Origin: Bacillus sp. DNRA2
GTDB lineage: Bacteria; Bacillota; Bacilli; Bacillales; Cytobacillaceae
Assembly (NCBI RefSeq): GCF_012843265.1
Contig: NZ_JABAIT010000018.1
Coordinates: forward strand, 30,013-94,012
Reading direction: 5' to 3'
DNA length: 64,000 bases
Position numbers and translations under genes: made by a program
In this document: one piece after another, positions 34,648 through 43,172 of the stretch
Layout: every line of letters begins with the position of its first letter
Position numbering within the stretch: the first letter of the stretch is position 1
Notes under the pieces: generated by a model
Seen by the model: the letters and a program-made list of their open reading frames with translations, nothing else
What the model was told of the DNA's origin: nothing
Database searches by the model: none

Positions 34648-35364
34648 GTGAGATACGAAAGACAATTGATAATCCCTCAAATCGGGCAGGAAGGGCAGAA
34701 AAAACTGGAGCAAAGTACGGTTTCGGTTATTGGTACAGGAGGGCTTGGTTCTCCTGTCCTTACCTATCTCACCAGTGCTGGAGTCGGAACCATTCGAATC
34801 TTTGATGATGATGTCGTATCGGAATCTAATCTGAACCGGCAGTTTTTACATAACACAGAAGATGTGGGAAAGTTAAAAACTCTATCAGCAAAAGAAAAAT
34901 TATCTATGCTAAATCCGAACGTAAATTTAGTTCTAATCAATGACAGACTGAATATGGATAATGCAGAATCATATATCGCTGGTTCGGACGTTGTGGTAGA
35001 TTGTGTGGATAATATAGCGACAAGAATAACTGTCGCCCAGACTTGTATGAAACTGGGCATACCGCTAGTCGAAGGCGGAGTTTACGGATTCTCTGGATAT
35101 GTAATGGATATTGGAATCGAATTTGCATGCCTGTCTTGTCTGGGTTATGACAATGTAATTCCGAAAACACCAATCCCAGTTTTAGGGGTTACAGCTGGAG
35201 TCATTGGCTGCATGCAAGCTAACGAGTGTATAAAACTAATTTTAGGAATCGGTGAACCTCTTTTCGGACGTATGCTTAATTATGATGGGTTAAGGGGTAC
35301 TTGGGATGAAATTCATGTGAAAAAAGCAGTCAACTGTCCTGTTCATAGAAATAATAGGTCATAA
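34648..35364 (+). CDS. MoeB/ThiF-family E1-like adenylyltransferase
   Basis: The 238-aa protein has GTGGLGSPVLTYLTSAGVG (ATP loop), DDDVVSESNLNRQFLH and the Asp-containing VDCVDNIATR of the ThiF/MoeB/HesA family, plus CLSCLG of the zinc site. It adenylates the C-terminal Gly-Gly of a beta-grasp protein; the MoaD-like protein at 24496 is the natural partner, for the AOR pterin. GAGGAGG at about 34632-34638 supports GTG 34648. It is the last gene of the run, before a bidirectional terminator. Confidence 0.9.
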   Translation: MRYERQLIIPQIGQEGQKKLEQSTVSVIGTGGLGSPVLTYLTSAGVGTIRIFDDDVVSESNLNRQFLHNTEDVGKLKTLSAKEKLSMLNPNVNLVLINDRLNMDNAESYIAGSDVVVDCVDNIATRITVAQTCMKLGIPLVEGGVYGFSGYVMDIGIEFACLSCLGYDNVIPKTPIPVLGVTAGVIGCMQANECIKLILGIGEPLFGRMLNYDGLRGTWDEIHVKKAVNCPVHRNNRS

Positions 35365-35429
35365 CATATCGGTTCCAAATGGGGGGGGGATTTAATCTAT
35401 ATGAATCACTTATTATATCTTGTTTTAAA

Positions 35430-35457
35430 AAAAACCAGACTTTAAAGTCTGGTTTTT
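35430..35457. terminator. Bidirectional terminator between the hydrogenase run and nspC
   Basis: AAACCAGACTTT (35432-35443) and AAAGTCTGGTTT (35444-35455) form a perfect palindrome with A and T runs on both sides, serving both converging transcripts. Confidence 0.9.
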
Positions 35458-35510
35458 TAATGTCTAGCTTTAGCAACGATCGCCAAGGTAAATCGCTATT
35501 GCTTTTTTAA

Positions 35511-36635
35511 TTATAATCTCATCTTAAAATCTTGATAACTGAACTGGCGAACAACCTTACATTCGCCATCTTTGTCTTGGACAGCAATGGCTGGTAAGGC
35601 CATGCCATTAAAAGTTGTGTTCTTTACCATAGTGTAAATGGCCATATCACCAAACACTAAACGGTCGCCACTCTTTAATGGTTGGTCAAACGAATAATCG
35701 CCAATCACATCGCCTGCGAGACAAGTTTGACCTCCAAGACGATATGTATGAGGCTTTTCGCCAACCTCTCCAGAACCTAATAAAGGAGGGCGGTAGGGCA
35801 TTTCTAATACGTCAGGCATATGACAAGACGCAGATGTGTCTAAAATTGCAATGTTCATGCTGTTTTCAAGTGTATCAAGTACAGTCGTGACAAGATAACC
35901 TGCGTTAAGCGCAACTGCTTCGCCTGGTTCAAGATATACTTCTAAACCATATTCATCTTGCATTCTCTTTATGCAAGCTTCTAATCTTGGAATATCGTAA
36001 TCTTCTCTTGTAATATGATGCCCCCCACCAAAGTTAATCCATTTCATCTTACGTAAATATGGACCGAACTTTTCCTCGACTGCGTTAAGGGTCGTTTCCA
36101 AGTCATCAGAGTTTTGCTGACAAAGTGTATGGAAATGAAGTCCTTCAATACCTTCAAGTAAATCAGGACGGAAGTTTTTAAGTGTTACACCAAAGCGTGA
36201 ACCAGGTGCGCATGGGTTGTAAATATCATGACCAATTTGCGTAGAGCATTCTGGGTTGATACGTAAACCAATACTTCTTCCAGCTTTAAGGGCTTTATCC
36301 TTAAATTTTTCAATCTGTGAAAAAGAGTTAAAGATGATATGATCACAAATTTCGATAATCTCATCAATTTCATCTTCACGATAGGCAGGGGAGAAAACAT
36401 GATTTTCTTTCCCCATTTCCTCATAACCGAGGCGGGCTTCGAAAAGCCCGCTCGCGGTTGTGCCGCTCAAATATTCTCCAATAAGAGGATAGAGTGAATA
36501 CATTGAAAATGCTTTTTGTGCTAAGACAATCTTACATCCAGTCCGTTCCATGACTCCGTTCAGGATTTTAAGATTTTTTTCCAGAAGACCTTCATCGACT
36601 ACATAACAAGGAGTAGGTAATTCTTCAAAGCGCAT
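35511..36635 (-). CDS. nspC: Carboxynorspermidine/carboxyspermidine decarboxylase
   Basis: This 374-aa alanine-racemase-fold PLP enzyme has TPCYVVDEGLLEKNL at the N-terminus, the PLP lysine in LAQKAFSMYSLYPL, NFGGGHH, EPGEAVALNAGY and the C-terminal FGDMAIYTMVKNTTFNGM. It decarboxylates carboxy(nor)spermidine to the polyamine. The start lies directly against the stop of the upstream dehydrogenase gene, so the two form an operon. Confidence 0.94.
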   Translation of the reverse strand: MRFEELPTPCYVVDEGLLEKNLKILNGVMERTGCKIVLAQKAFSMYSLYPLIGEYLSGTTASGLFEARLGYEEMGKENHVFSPAYREDEIDEIIEICDHIIFNSFSQIEKFKDKALKAGRSIGLRINPECSTQIGHDIYNPCAPGSRFGVTLKNFRPDLLEGIEGLHFHTLCQQNSDDLETTLNAVEEKFGPYLRKMKWINFGGGHHITREDYDIPRLEACIKRMQDEYGLEVYLEPGEAVALNAGYLVTTVLDTLENSMNIAILDTSASCHMPDVLEMPYRPPLLGSGEVGEKPHTYRLGGQTCLAGDVIGDYSFDQPLKSGDRLVFGDMAIYTMVKNTTFNGMALPAIAVQDKDGECKVVRQFSYQDFKMRL

Positions 36636-37874
36636 TTACTTTACGGTCTCCGGATCTTGAACTTTAATTGGTTCATTATCAACAAGTACTGGGTTAAAAT
36701 CTTCTTTCCATGGTAGGCCCCACTTGTTTAATTCTTCCATGAATGGATCTGGATCAAATTCTTCAATATTGTAAACACCAGGCTTATTCCACTTGCCAGT
36801 TAGAACCATGGCTGCACCGATCATTGCTGGTACGCCAGTTGTATAAGAGATAGCTTGTGAGCCAACTTCTTTGTAGCACTCTTGGTGGTCACAAACATTG
36901 TAAACATAATAAGTTTTTTCAACGCCGTCTTTTTTACCTTTGAAAATACAGCCGATATTTGTTTTTCCAACTGTACGAGGTCCAAGTGAAGCTGGATCTG
37001 GTAAAACTGCTTTTAAGAATTGAAGTGGAATGATTTGCTTTCCTTCATATTCAATTGGCTCGATTGATGTCATACCAACATTTTCAAGGCACTTTAAGTG
37101 AGTTAAATAGCTTTGACCAAATGTCATGAAGAAGCGGATCCGCTTAAGTCCAGGGATGTTTTTTGCAAGAGACTCAAGCTCTTCGTGATAAAGCAAATAC
37201 ATATCCTTTTCGCCAACTTCTTCAAAGTTATAAACGCGCTTGATTTCCATTGGTTTTGTTTCAATCCATTCACCGTTTTCCCAATATCTTCCGTTAGCTG
37301 ACACTTCACGAATGTTGATTTCAGGGTTGAAATTTGTTGCAAAAGGATAGCCGTGGTCACCGCCATTGCAATCTAGAATATCGATGGTTTCAATTTCATC
37401 GAAATAGTGTTTTAAAGCGTAAGCAGAGAAAACTCCTGTTACACCAGGGTCAAAGCCGCTTCCTAAAAGGGCAGTGATTCCAGCTTCTTTGAAGCGCTCT
37501 TGGTAAGCCCATTGCCAGCTATATTCAAATTTAGCAGTATCCTCTGGCTCATAGTTAGCTGTATCCATATAATGAGTTTTTGTTGCTAAGCAAGCATCCA
37601 TGATTGTTAAATCTTGGTATGGTAAAGCAAGGTTCATAACGATATCCGGCTTAACTTCGTTAATTAACGCAATTAATTCATCAACGTTATCTGCATCAAC
37701 CTGTGCAGTTGTAATTTTAGTTTTTCCACCATCTAACTTTGCTTTTAAATCATCACATTTTGATTTTGTACGGCTTGCGATACAAATCTCTTCGAAAACC
37801 TCGCTGTTTTGAACACATTTGTGAATGGCAACTGAAGCTACTCCGCCAGCTCCAATGATAAGTGCTTTACCCAT
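36636..37874 (-). CDS. Carboxy(nor)spermidine dehydrogenase (saccharopine dehydrogenase-like)
   Basis: The 412-aa protein begins ALIIGAGGVASVAIHKCVQN, a Rossmann NAD(P)-binding loop, followed by ASRTKSKCDDL, MNLALPYQDLTIMDACL and GSGFDPGVTGVFSAYALKHYF. It condenses aspartate semialdehyde with putrescine or diaminopropane and reduces the imine. With nspC downstream this is the complete carboxyspermidine route, an alternative to SpeD/SpeE. AGGAGAT precedes ATG 37874. Confidence 0.93.
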   Translation of the reverse strand: MGKALIIGAGGVASVAIHKCVQNSEVFEEICIASRTKSKCDDLKAKLDGGKTKITTAQVDADNVDELIALINEVKPDIVMNLALPYQDLTIMDACLATKTHYMDTANYEPEDTAKFEYSWQWAYQERFKEAGITALLGSGFDPGVTGVFSAYALKHYFDEIETIDILDCNGGDHGYPFATNFNPEINIREVSANGRYWENGEWIETKPMEIKRVYNFEEVGEKDMYLLYHEELESLAKNIPGLKRIRFFMTFGQSYLTHLKCLENVGMTSIEPIEYEGKQIIPLQFLKAVLPDPASLGPRTVGKTNIGCIFKGKKDGVEKTYYVYNVCDHQECYKEVGSQAISYTTGVPAMIGAAMVLTGKWNKPGVYNIEEFDPDPFMEELNKWGLPWKEDFNPVLVDNEPIKVQDPETVK

Positions 37875-37994
37875 TTTCTAATCTCCTCGTCAAATAGATT
37901 TTTCAAAGCTAATGATTTCCATAACAGCCTTACTCGCGATTTTCTAAGGTTGTTTGACGGAAAAAGATGATAAAACTTAAAACTTATAAACGGC

Positions 37995-38042
37995 AAAAAA
38001 GCAAGTGAAATACGCATTAATATTCGCGCACAACACTTGCTT
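37995..38042 (-). terminator. Terminator upstream of the polyamine operon
   Basis: On the minus strand AAGCAAGTG pairs with CACTTGCTT across a 29-base loop region, followed by TTTTTT. It lies about 120 bases before the dehydrogenase start, so it ends a transcript from upstream or acts as an attenuator in the operon's leader. Confidence 0.7.
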
Positions 38043-38270
38043 AGATATAATCGTCATTATTAAAAAGCTATTTATCCTATCCGTAATGTCAGGGATACCC
38101 TTACAAAAAACTCCCAGTACTATTACGTCAGAAAGCTCATTAATATTCAAAATATATCTTATTAGGATCAGAGTCTATATAGCAAATAATTACTTTTACC
38201 ACTCTTATTGACCGTTTCACAAGTTGTGTGCAATACATGCACTGGTTGTAAAGTAACCAACTTATAAAAT

Positions 38271-38365
38271 TTGAGCTTTTAACTCAATCAATAAGGCAAC
38301 TAAAGTTGCCAATCGGCATTTGACCCGGCGAACCGTTGCCTTGACTCCTCAAATGAGAAGTGGTC
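38271..38365. other. Structured, relatively GC-rich intergenic segment of unknown role
   Basis: The 968-base gap between the polyamine operon and cysP contains no convincing gene. Here several stems can form: TTGAG/CTCAA (38271-38287), GGCAAC-TAAA-GTTGCC (38295-38310) and, exclusive of that, AAGGCAAC (38293-38300) with GTTGCCTT (38335-38342). On the minus strand the last stem encloses two smaller hairpins. Alternative pairings suggest a regulatory RNA, but it matches no riboswitch class I know. Confidence 0.35.
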
Positions 38366-38635
38366 AAAATTATCTGCTTGGAAAGACTCAAGATAATTTG
38401 AATATTAGCTTTCCAATTCACGTTCTTTATAATAACAGCAACTTTTCTAAATAGCAATAGTAACATCAATATTTTTTTACAAAATCCGACTTACCCTTCA
38501 AATTTCTATTGTTTTTTGTTGAACACCTTTTTATTTCTATTCAACTTATTGCCATTTTGATATAAGAAAAATAAAAAATCTTATCGCTAAGTAATCGACA
38601 TTGAAAAATTATTCTGACATTTCCAAAAAACCAAG

Positions 38636-38664
38636 TTGACTTATAGGAAAAATGGAGTTAGGAT
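38636..38664 (+). promoter_or_regulatory. Predicted sigma-A promoter of the sulfate transport operon
   Basis: TTGACT (38636-38641), 17 bases, TAGGAT (38659-38664). Transcription would give a leader of about 170 bases that includes the terminator at 38769. Confidence 0.5.
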
Positions 38665-38768
38665 AGAGACAAGAACACAGAAAGTCATTTGAGATCAACC
38701 AGATTAATTTGGCTTTCTTTCAAATCAGAGACAACTATATAATCGCTCAATAGCTGATCAGACAACTG

Positions 38769-38812
38769 AAGGCTGTTATCTTTTTTTGACAAAAAGGTAG
38801 CAGCCTTTTTGT
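38769..38812 (+). terminator. Leader terminator (possible attenuator) of the sulfate transport operon
   Basis: AAGGCTG (38769-38775) pairs with CAGCCTT (38801-38807); the inner TTATCTTTTT/AAAAAGGTAG extends the stem, and T residues follow. It sits between the predicted promoter and the cysP ribosome site. Confidence 0.75.
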
Positions 38813-38842
38813 TTTGAAAAAATCAAAAAGGGAGAGGTAACC

Positions 38843-39925
38843 ATGAAAAAAGGAAAAAACATTATTTGGAGGCTTACCGTACTGTTAATTGTTGCATTAT
38901 TGGCTTTAACTGGGTGCAGCAGTTCTCAAGAAACAAGCAAGGAAAGCAAAGAAGAATCGAAAAAAACGGAGAAAACAACTAAAAAGGAGCCAGTTGAGTT
39001 ATTAAATGTTTCCTATGATCCAACTCGAGAACTTTACCAGGAGTTTAACGAGGATTTTGCAAAACATTGGAAAGAAAAAACAGGACAACAAGTTACGATT
39101 CAACAATCACATGGTGGCTCAGGGAAACAAGCAAGAGCTGTAATCGACGGTCTTGAGGCTGATGTTGTTACATTAGCACTAGCATATGATATCGATGAAA
39201 TCGCAAATTTTAATAATTTGCTTGACAAGAATTGGCAGAAGCAATTTAAGAATAATTCTACTCCCTACACATCTACAATTGTATTTTTAGTGCGAAAAGG
39301 TAATCCAAAAAACATCAATGATTGGGATGACTTAACAAAAGATGGTGTCTCCGTTATTACTCCAAATCCTAAAACATCAGGTGGAGCTAGATGGAATTAT
39401 TTAGCAGCGTGGGCGTACGCCGATAAAAAGTACAAGGGCGATGAAGAGAAGGTAAAACAATTCATAAATAAGCTATATAAAAATGTTGAGGTTTTAGATT
39501 CAGGTGCTCGTGGTTCAACTACCACATTCGTTGAAAGAGGAATTGGTGATGTTTTAATCGCATGGGAAAACGAAGCATACTTAACCTTAAATGAATTAGG
39601 CAAAGACAAATTTGAAATTGTAAATCCATCATTAAGTATTTTAGCTGAACCACCAGTTGCTGTTGTTGACAAGGTAGTCGACAAAAAGGGAACTCGGGAA
39701 GTGGCAGAAGCATATTTAGATTATTTATATACTGATAAAGGTCAAGAAATAGCTGCGAAAAACTATTATCGTCCTCGAAATGAAACTGTGTTAAAGAAAT
39801 ACGCCGATCAGTTCCCGAAAATTGATCTAGTCAATATCGATGATTCTTTTGGCGGTTGGAAAAAAGCCCAAGAAAAACATTTCCAAGATGGCGGAACATT
39901 TGATCAAATTTATCAACCACAGTAA
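38843..39925 (+). CDS. Sulfate/thiosulfate-binding lipoprotein
   Basis: The 360-aa protein starts with a lipoprotein signal ending LALTGCS, so it is anchored outside the membrane. The mature part has [36 protein letters not shown] and [16 protein letters not shown], the oxyanion-binding loops of the sulfate-binding protein family (CysP/Sbp). It is the first gene of a binding protein, permease, permease, ATPase operon. AGAGGT precedes ATG 38843. Confidence 0.95.
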   Translation: MKKGKNIIWRLTVLLIVALLALTGCSSSQETSKESKEESKKTEKTTKKEPVELLNVSYDPTRELYQEFNEDFAKHWKEKTGQQVTIQQSHGGSGKQARAVIDGLEADVVTLALAYDIDEIANFNNLLDKNWQKQFKNNSTPYTSTIVFLVRKGNPKNINDWDDLTKDGVSVITPNPKTSGGARWNYLAAWAYADKKYKGDEEKVKQFINKLYKNVEVLDSGARGSTTTFVERGIGDVLIAWENEAYLTLNELGKDKFEIVNPSLSILAEPPVAVVDKVVDKKGTREVAEAYLDYLYTDKGQEIAAKNYYRPRNETVLKKYADQFPKIDLVNIDDSFGGWKKAQEKHFQDGGTFDQIYQPQ

Positions 39926-39948
39926 ACGTACACAAATCAATTAGTAAC

Positions 39949-39969
39949 CACCCAGACTCTCTGGGTGGC
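39949..39969 (+). other. Hairpin between the sulfate-binding and permease genes
   Basis: CCACCCAG and CTGGGTGG form a stem with loop ACTCT. Without a long T run it is likely an mRNA stability element that keeps the binding-protein message more abundant, or a leaky terminator. Confidence 0.55.
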
Positions 39970-40018
39970 TTCCGCTTTATTTCATTTTGTTTTGTCACAT
40001 GACCGTAGGGGTGTAAAC

Positions 40019-40849
40019 ATGAAACCAATTAAACTGAAATCCTATAGTATTTTGCCAGGATTTGGGCTATCACTAGGGTACACGATTACATATACGAGTA
40101 TTCTTGTCTTATTACCATTATCGATGATTTTTTTTAATACCTTTACGATGGAATGGTCAAAAATATGGGAAACCATTTCTGACCCAAGAGTCGTTGCTTC
40201 TTATAAATTAAGCTTCAGCGCCTCGCTTTCTGCAGCGCTCATTAATGTTGTTTTTGGAGTGTTAATTGCCTGGGTACTTGTTCGTTATTCTTTTCCGGGA
40301 AAAAAGATTGTTGATGGCTTAGTCGATCTCCCATTTGCCTTGCCAACTGCGGTTGCAGGGATTGCTTTAACTACACTCTACACGCCGAATGGGTGGGTGG
40401 GCCAATTTTTGAATTTTAAAGTAGCCTACACCTCATTAGGGGTTACCGTGGCACTTACCTTTATCGGTTTACCATTTGTTGTCAGAATGGTTCAACCTGT
40501 ATTATTGAACTTCGAACGGGAGATAGAGGAGGCTTCCGCAAGCTTAGGTGCCAATCGGTTTCAAACCTTCACCAGAATCATTATTCCAGAATTGGTGCCA
40601 GCAGCTTTGACTGGTTTTGCACTTGCGTTTGCAAGGGCGATTGGTGAGTATGGTTCGGTGGTTTTCATTTCTGGCAATATGCCCATGAAAACAGAAATAA
40701 CGCCATTATTAATCATGACTAAATTGGAGCAATATGATTATGCTGGGGCGACAGCGATTGCAGCTGTCATGCTGTTATTTTCTTTTGCCCTTTTATTGAC
40801 AATTAATGTATTTCAATGGTGGATTAATAAACGATTTTTAAACGAATAA
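40019..40849 (+). CDS. cysT: Sulfate ABC transporter permease CysT
   Basis: The 276-aa protein has about six membrane segments and the EAA loop EEASASLGANRFQTFTRIIIPELVPAALTG, where the ATPase docks. PFALPTAVAGIALTTLYTPNGWVG is typical of CysT. ATG 40019 follows AGGGGTG; an upstream in-frame start at 39965 lacks a site and would overlap the hairpin. Confidence 0.95.
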   Translation: MKPIKLKSYSILPGFGLSLGYTITYTSILVLLPLSMIFFNTFTMEWSKIWETISDPRVVASYKLSFSASLSAALINVVFGVLIAWVLVRYSFPGKKIVDGLVDLPFALPTAVAGIALTTLYTPNGWVGQFLNFKVAYTSLGVTVALTFIGLPFVVRMVQPVLLNFEREIEEASASLGANRFQTFTRIIIPELVPAALTGFALAFARAIGEYGSVVFISGNMPMKTEITPLLIMTKLEQYDYAGATAIAAVMLLFSFALLLTINVFQWWINKRFLNE

Positions 40850-40861
40850 GGAGGATGAAAC

Positions 40862-41734
40862 ATGGCTGGGCATGTTCCGATGCAGCACGCAAGTACACCA
40901 TTGCCAAGTACAGAAGCGAACACCGAACCAAAACTTGTTCGATGGCTGCTCATCTTTTTGGCAATCGGTTTTTTAAGCTTGTTTTTATTACTACCATTAA
41001 TAGCAATTTTTGTTAAAGCCTTTGAAAAAGGCATTGATGTATATATCGCATCTATTACTCATCCTGATGCATTGGCAGCAATCAAATTAACCTTTATTGT
41101 CATTCTTATTGTCGTACCCTTAAACACCATTTTCGGTGTTGCGGCGGCATGGGCGATAACGAAGTTTCAATTCAAAGGGAAAAGTCTATTAATTACGATT
41201 ATTGATTTGCCTTTTGCCGTTTCACCAGTCATTGCCGGACTTGTATTTATTTTATTATTTAGTTCCCATGGAGTTTTTGGCCCATGGTTATTAGAACACG
41301 ATATTAAAATCATCTTCGCACTTCCAGGTATTGTCATTGCGACCGTTTTTGTCACATTTCCATTTGTAGCAAGAGAACTAATCCCTTTAATGCAAACATT
41401 GGGCTCAGCAGAAGAGGAAGCCTCAATAACCTTGGGAGCAAGTGGTTGGAAAACCTTTATATTTGTAACGCTCCCCAATATGAAATGGGGTTTACTGTAC
41501 GGAATGATTTTATGTAACGCTAGGACTGTTGGAGAGTTTGGTGCGGTCTCTGTTGTGTCAGGTCACATCCGTGGAATGACCAATACAATGCCGTTACAGA
41601 TTGAGATTTTATATAATGAATATCAATTTTCAGCTGCTTTTGCAGTTGCTTCATTAATGTCAATCCTAGCGATTGTGACCTTGGTGATTAAAAGCTATAT
41701 TGAATGGAAGTCAAAGCTGCAACTGAAAGATTAA
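40862..41734 (+). CDS. cysW: Sulfate ABC transporter permease CysW
   Basis: The 290-aa partner permease has about six membrane segments, DLPFAVSPVIAGLVFILLF and the EAA loop EEEASITLGASGWKTFIFVTLPN. AAGGAGG precedes ATG 40862, 12 bases after the cysT stop. Confidence 0.95.
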   Translation: MAGHVPMQHASTPLPSTEANTEPKLVRWLLIFLAIGFLSLFLLLPLIAIFVKAFEKGIDVYIASITHPDALAAIKLTFIVILIVVPLNTIFGVAAAWAITKFQFKGKSLLITIIDLPFAVSPVIAGLVFILLFSSHGVFGPWLLEHDIKIIFALPGIVIATVFVTFPFVARELIPLMQTLGSAEEEASITLGASGWKTFIFVTLPNMKWGLLYGMILCNARTVGEFGAVSVVSGHIRGMTNTMPLQIEILYNEYQFSAAFAVASLMSILAIVTLVIKSYIEWKSKLQLKD

Positions 41735-41753
41735 AAAGGAAGGATTTGACTAG

Positions 41754-42827
41754 ATGAGCATTCACATCAACAATATTTCGAAAATATTTGGTTCATATCA
41801 AGCGTTAAATAATATTAATTTAAATATCGAAACAGGTGAGTTAATAGCGCTACTAGGCCCGTCCGGATCAGGAAAAACGTCACTGCTCAGAATCATCGCA
41901 GGGCTAGAGCATGCGGATACAGGAAGTATTTATTTCGATCAACAAGACATTACTTCAGTTAACACGAAGGAACGGAAAGTTGGGTTTGTGTTTCAGCATT
42001 ATGCATTGTTCCGCCATATGACCGTTTTTGATAACGTGGCATACGGTCTTAAAGTCCGTCCGCGCAAAGAGCGACCATCTAAACAAGAAATTAAGGAAAA
42101 AGTTGAGGAGCTATTACGATTAGTAAAATTAGAAGCATTCGCCAACCGGTTTCCTAGTCAACTTTCTGGAGGTCAACGGCAGCGGGTTGCTTTAGCCCGT
42201 GCACTAGCGGTTGAACCAAAGGTGCTTTTACTTGATGAACCGTTTGGAGCACTTGATGCTAAGGTTCGTAAGGATTTACGCAGGTGGTTGCGCCGTCTTC
42301 ATGATGATTTTCATATTACTAGTATTTTCGTCACCCATGACCAAGAAGAAGCGCTTGACGTTGCCGACCGTATCGTTGTCATGAATGAGGGTCGAATAGA
42401 ACAAGTTGGAACACCAGAGGAAGTATACGAACATCCAATAAATCCCTTTGTATATGATTTTCTTGGGAATGTAAATATCTTTCCAGGCCGGCTCCACAAT
42501 GGGAAATTAAGTGATGGTATTTTTACTATCGATGCGCCCGATTTTCATGGTGAAGAAAGTACAGATGCAGTTGGCTATGTTCGTCCCCATGATATACACC
42601 TTGAACGAAAATCGGAATCAAATGATGCGGTTGAAGCAACGATTGTACATCTTCATGTTGTTGGACCTGTCGTTCGGGTGGAATTGAGACGGGAAGACCG
42701 AGAAGAGTTCCTTGAAGCTGAAATCTCAAAAGATCGCTATCGAAAGCTTGACTTGCAATTGAAAGATACCGTCTTTGTTAAACCAAAACAATTAAAGGTA
42801 TTCATTCCGCAAGATTACACGATTTAG
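41754..42827 (+). CDS. cysA: Sulfate ABC transporter ATP-binding protein CysA
   Basis: The 357-aa protein has Walker [12 protein letters not shown], the ABC signature [15 protein letters not shown], Walker [13 protein letters not shown] and the switch His FVTHDQEEA. The C-terminal 110 residues form the TOBE-type regulatory domain. It powers sulfate/thiosulfate uptake with CysT and CysW. Confidence 0.95.
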   Translation: MSIHINNISKIFGSYQALNNINLNIETGELIALLGPSGSGKTSLLRIIAGLEHADTGSIYFDQQDITSVNTKERKVGFVFQHYALFRHMTVFDNVAYGLKVRPRKERPSKQEIKEKVEELLRLVKLEAFANRFPSQLSGGQRQRVALARALAVEPKVLLLDEPFGALDAKVRKDLRRWLRRLHDDFHITSIFVTHDQEEALDVADRIVVMNEGRIEQVGTPEEVYEHPINPFVYDFLGNVNIFPGRLHNGKLSDGIFTIDAPDFHGEESTDAVGYVRPHDIHLERKSESNDAVEATIVHLHVVGPVVRVELRREDREEFLEAEISKDRYRKLDLQLKDTVFVKPKQLKVFIPQDYTI

Positions 42828-42922
42828 GTTGAAGAAATATTTATGTAAATGTTTCCAATATAATAATATTGCAGTAAAATATAGCTGTGGAAGGATTATA
42901 TTTGAAATGGAGGCAATTAGTC

Positions 42923-43084
42923 ATGAATAGAATGAGCCTAGAGCATTTTGAACATCCAATTCCCAAGCTAAAAGAACTTAAAGCAAAACCAGAACAATAT
43001 TGCATGATGCCAAATTTTCGCAGCGTTAAGATTAGAGGGTCCGCAAAGATGAGAAGAGGAAAGATACCCGGTCGTCACCATTGA
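42923..43084 (+). CDS. Hypothetical 53-aa basic protein
   Basis: TGGAGG lies 10 bases before ATG 42923. The peptide (MNRMSLEHFEHPIPKLKELK at the start, RRGKIPGRHH at the end) is basic and not hydrophobic. No family is recognised. It stands about 95 bases after cysA, and a strong terminator follows, so it may be the last cistron of the sulfate operon. Confidence 0.55.
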   Translation: MNRMSLEHFEHPIPKLKELKAKPEQYCMMPNFRSVKIRGSAKMRRGKIPGRHH

Positions 43085-43107
43085 ATATAGACATTTATAG
43101 AATTTGT

Positions 43108-43144
43108 AAACCTGAGCAAAGGATTTTTTTGCTCAGGTTTTTTT
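43108..43144 (+). terminator. Terminator after the sulfate operon
   Basis: AAACCTGAGCAAA (43108-43120) pairs with TTTGCTCAGGTTT, followed by T residues. Confidence 0.93.
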
Positions 43145-43172
43145 ATGGGGTTAGTAGTTATTGACCAATTAT

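Noticed and set aside
38284..38469. A 61-codon minus-strand frame in the cysP-polyamine gap
   Set aside because: No ribosome site, unusual composition, and it overlaps the structured RNA-like region.
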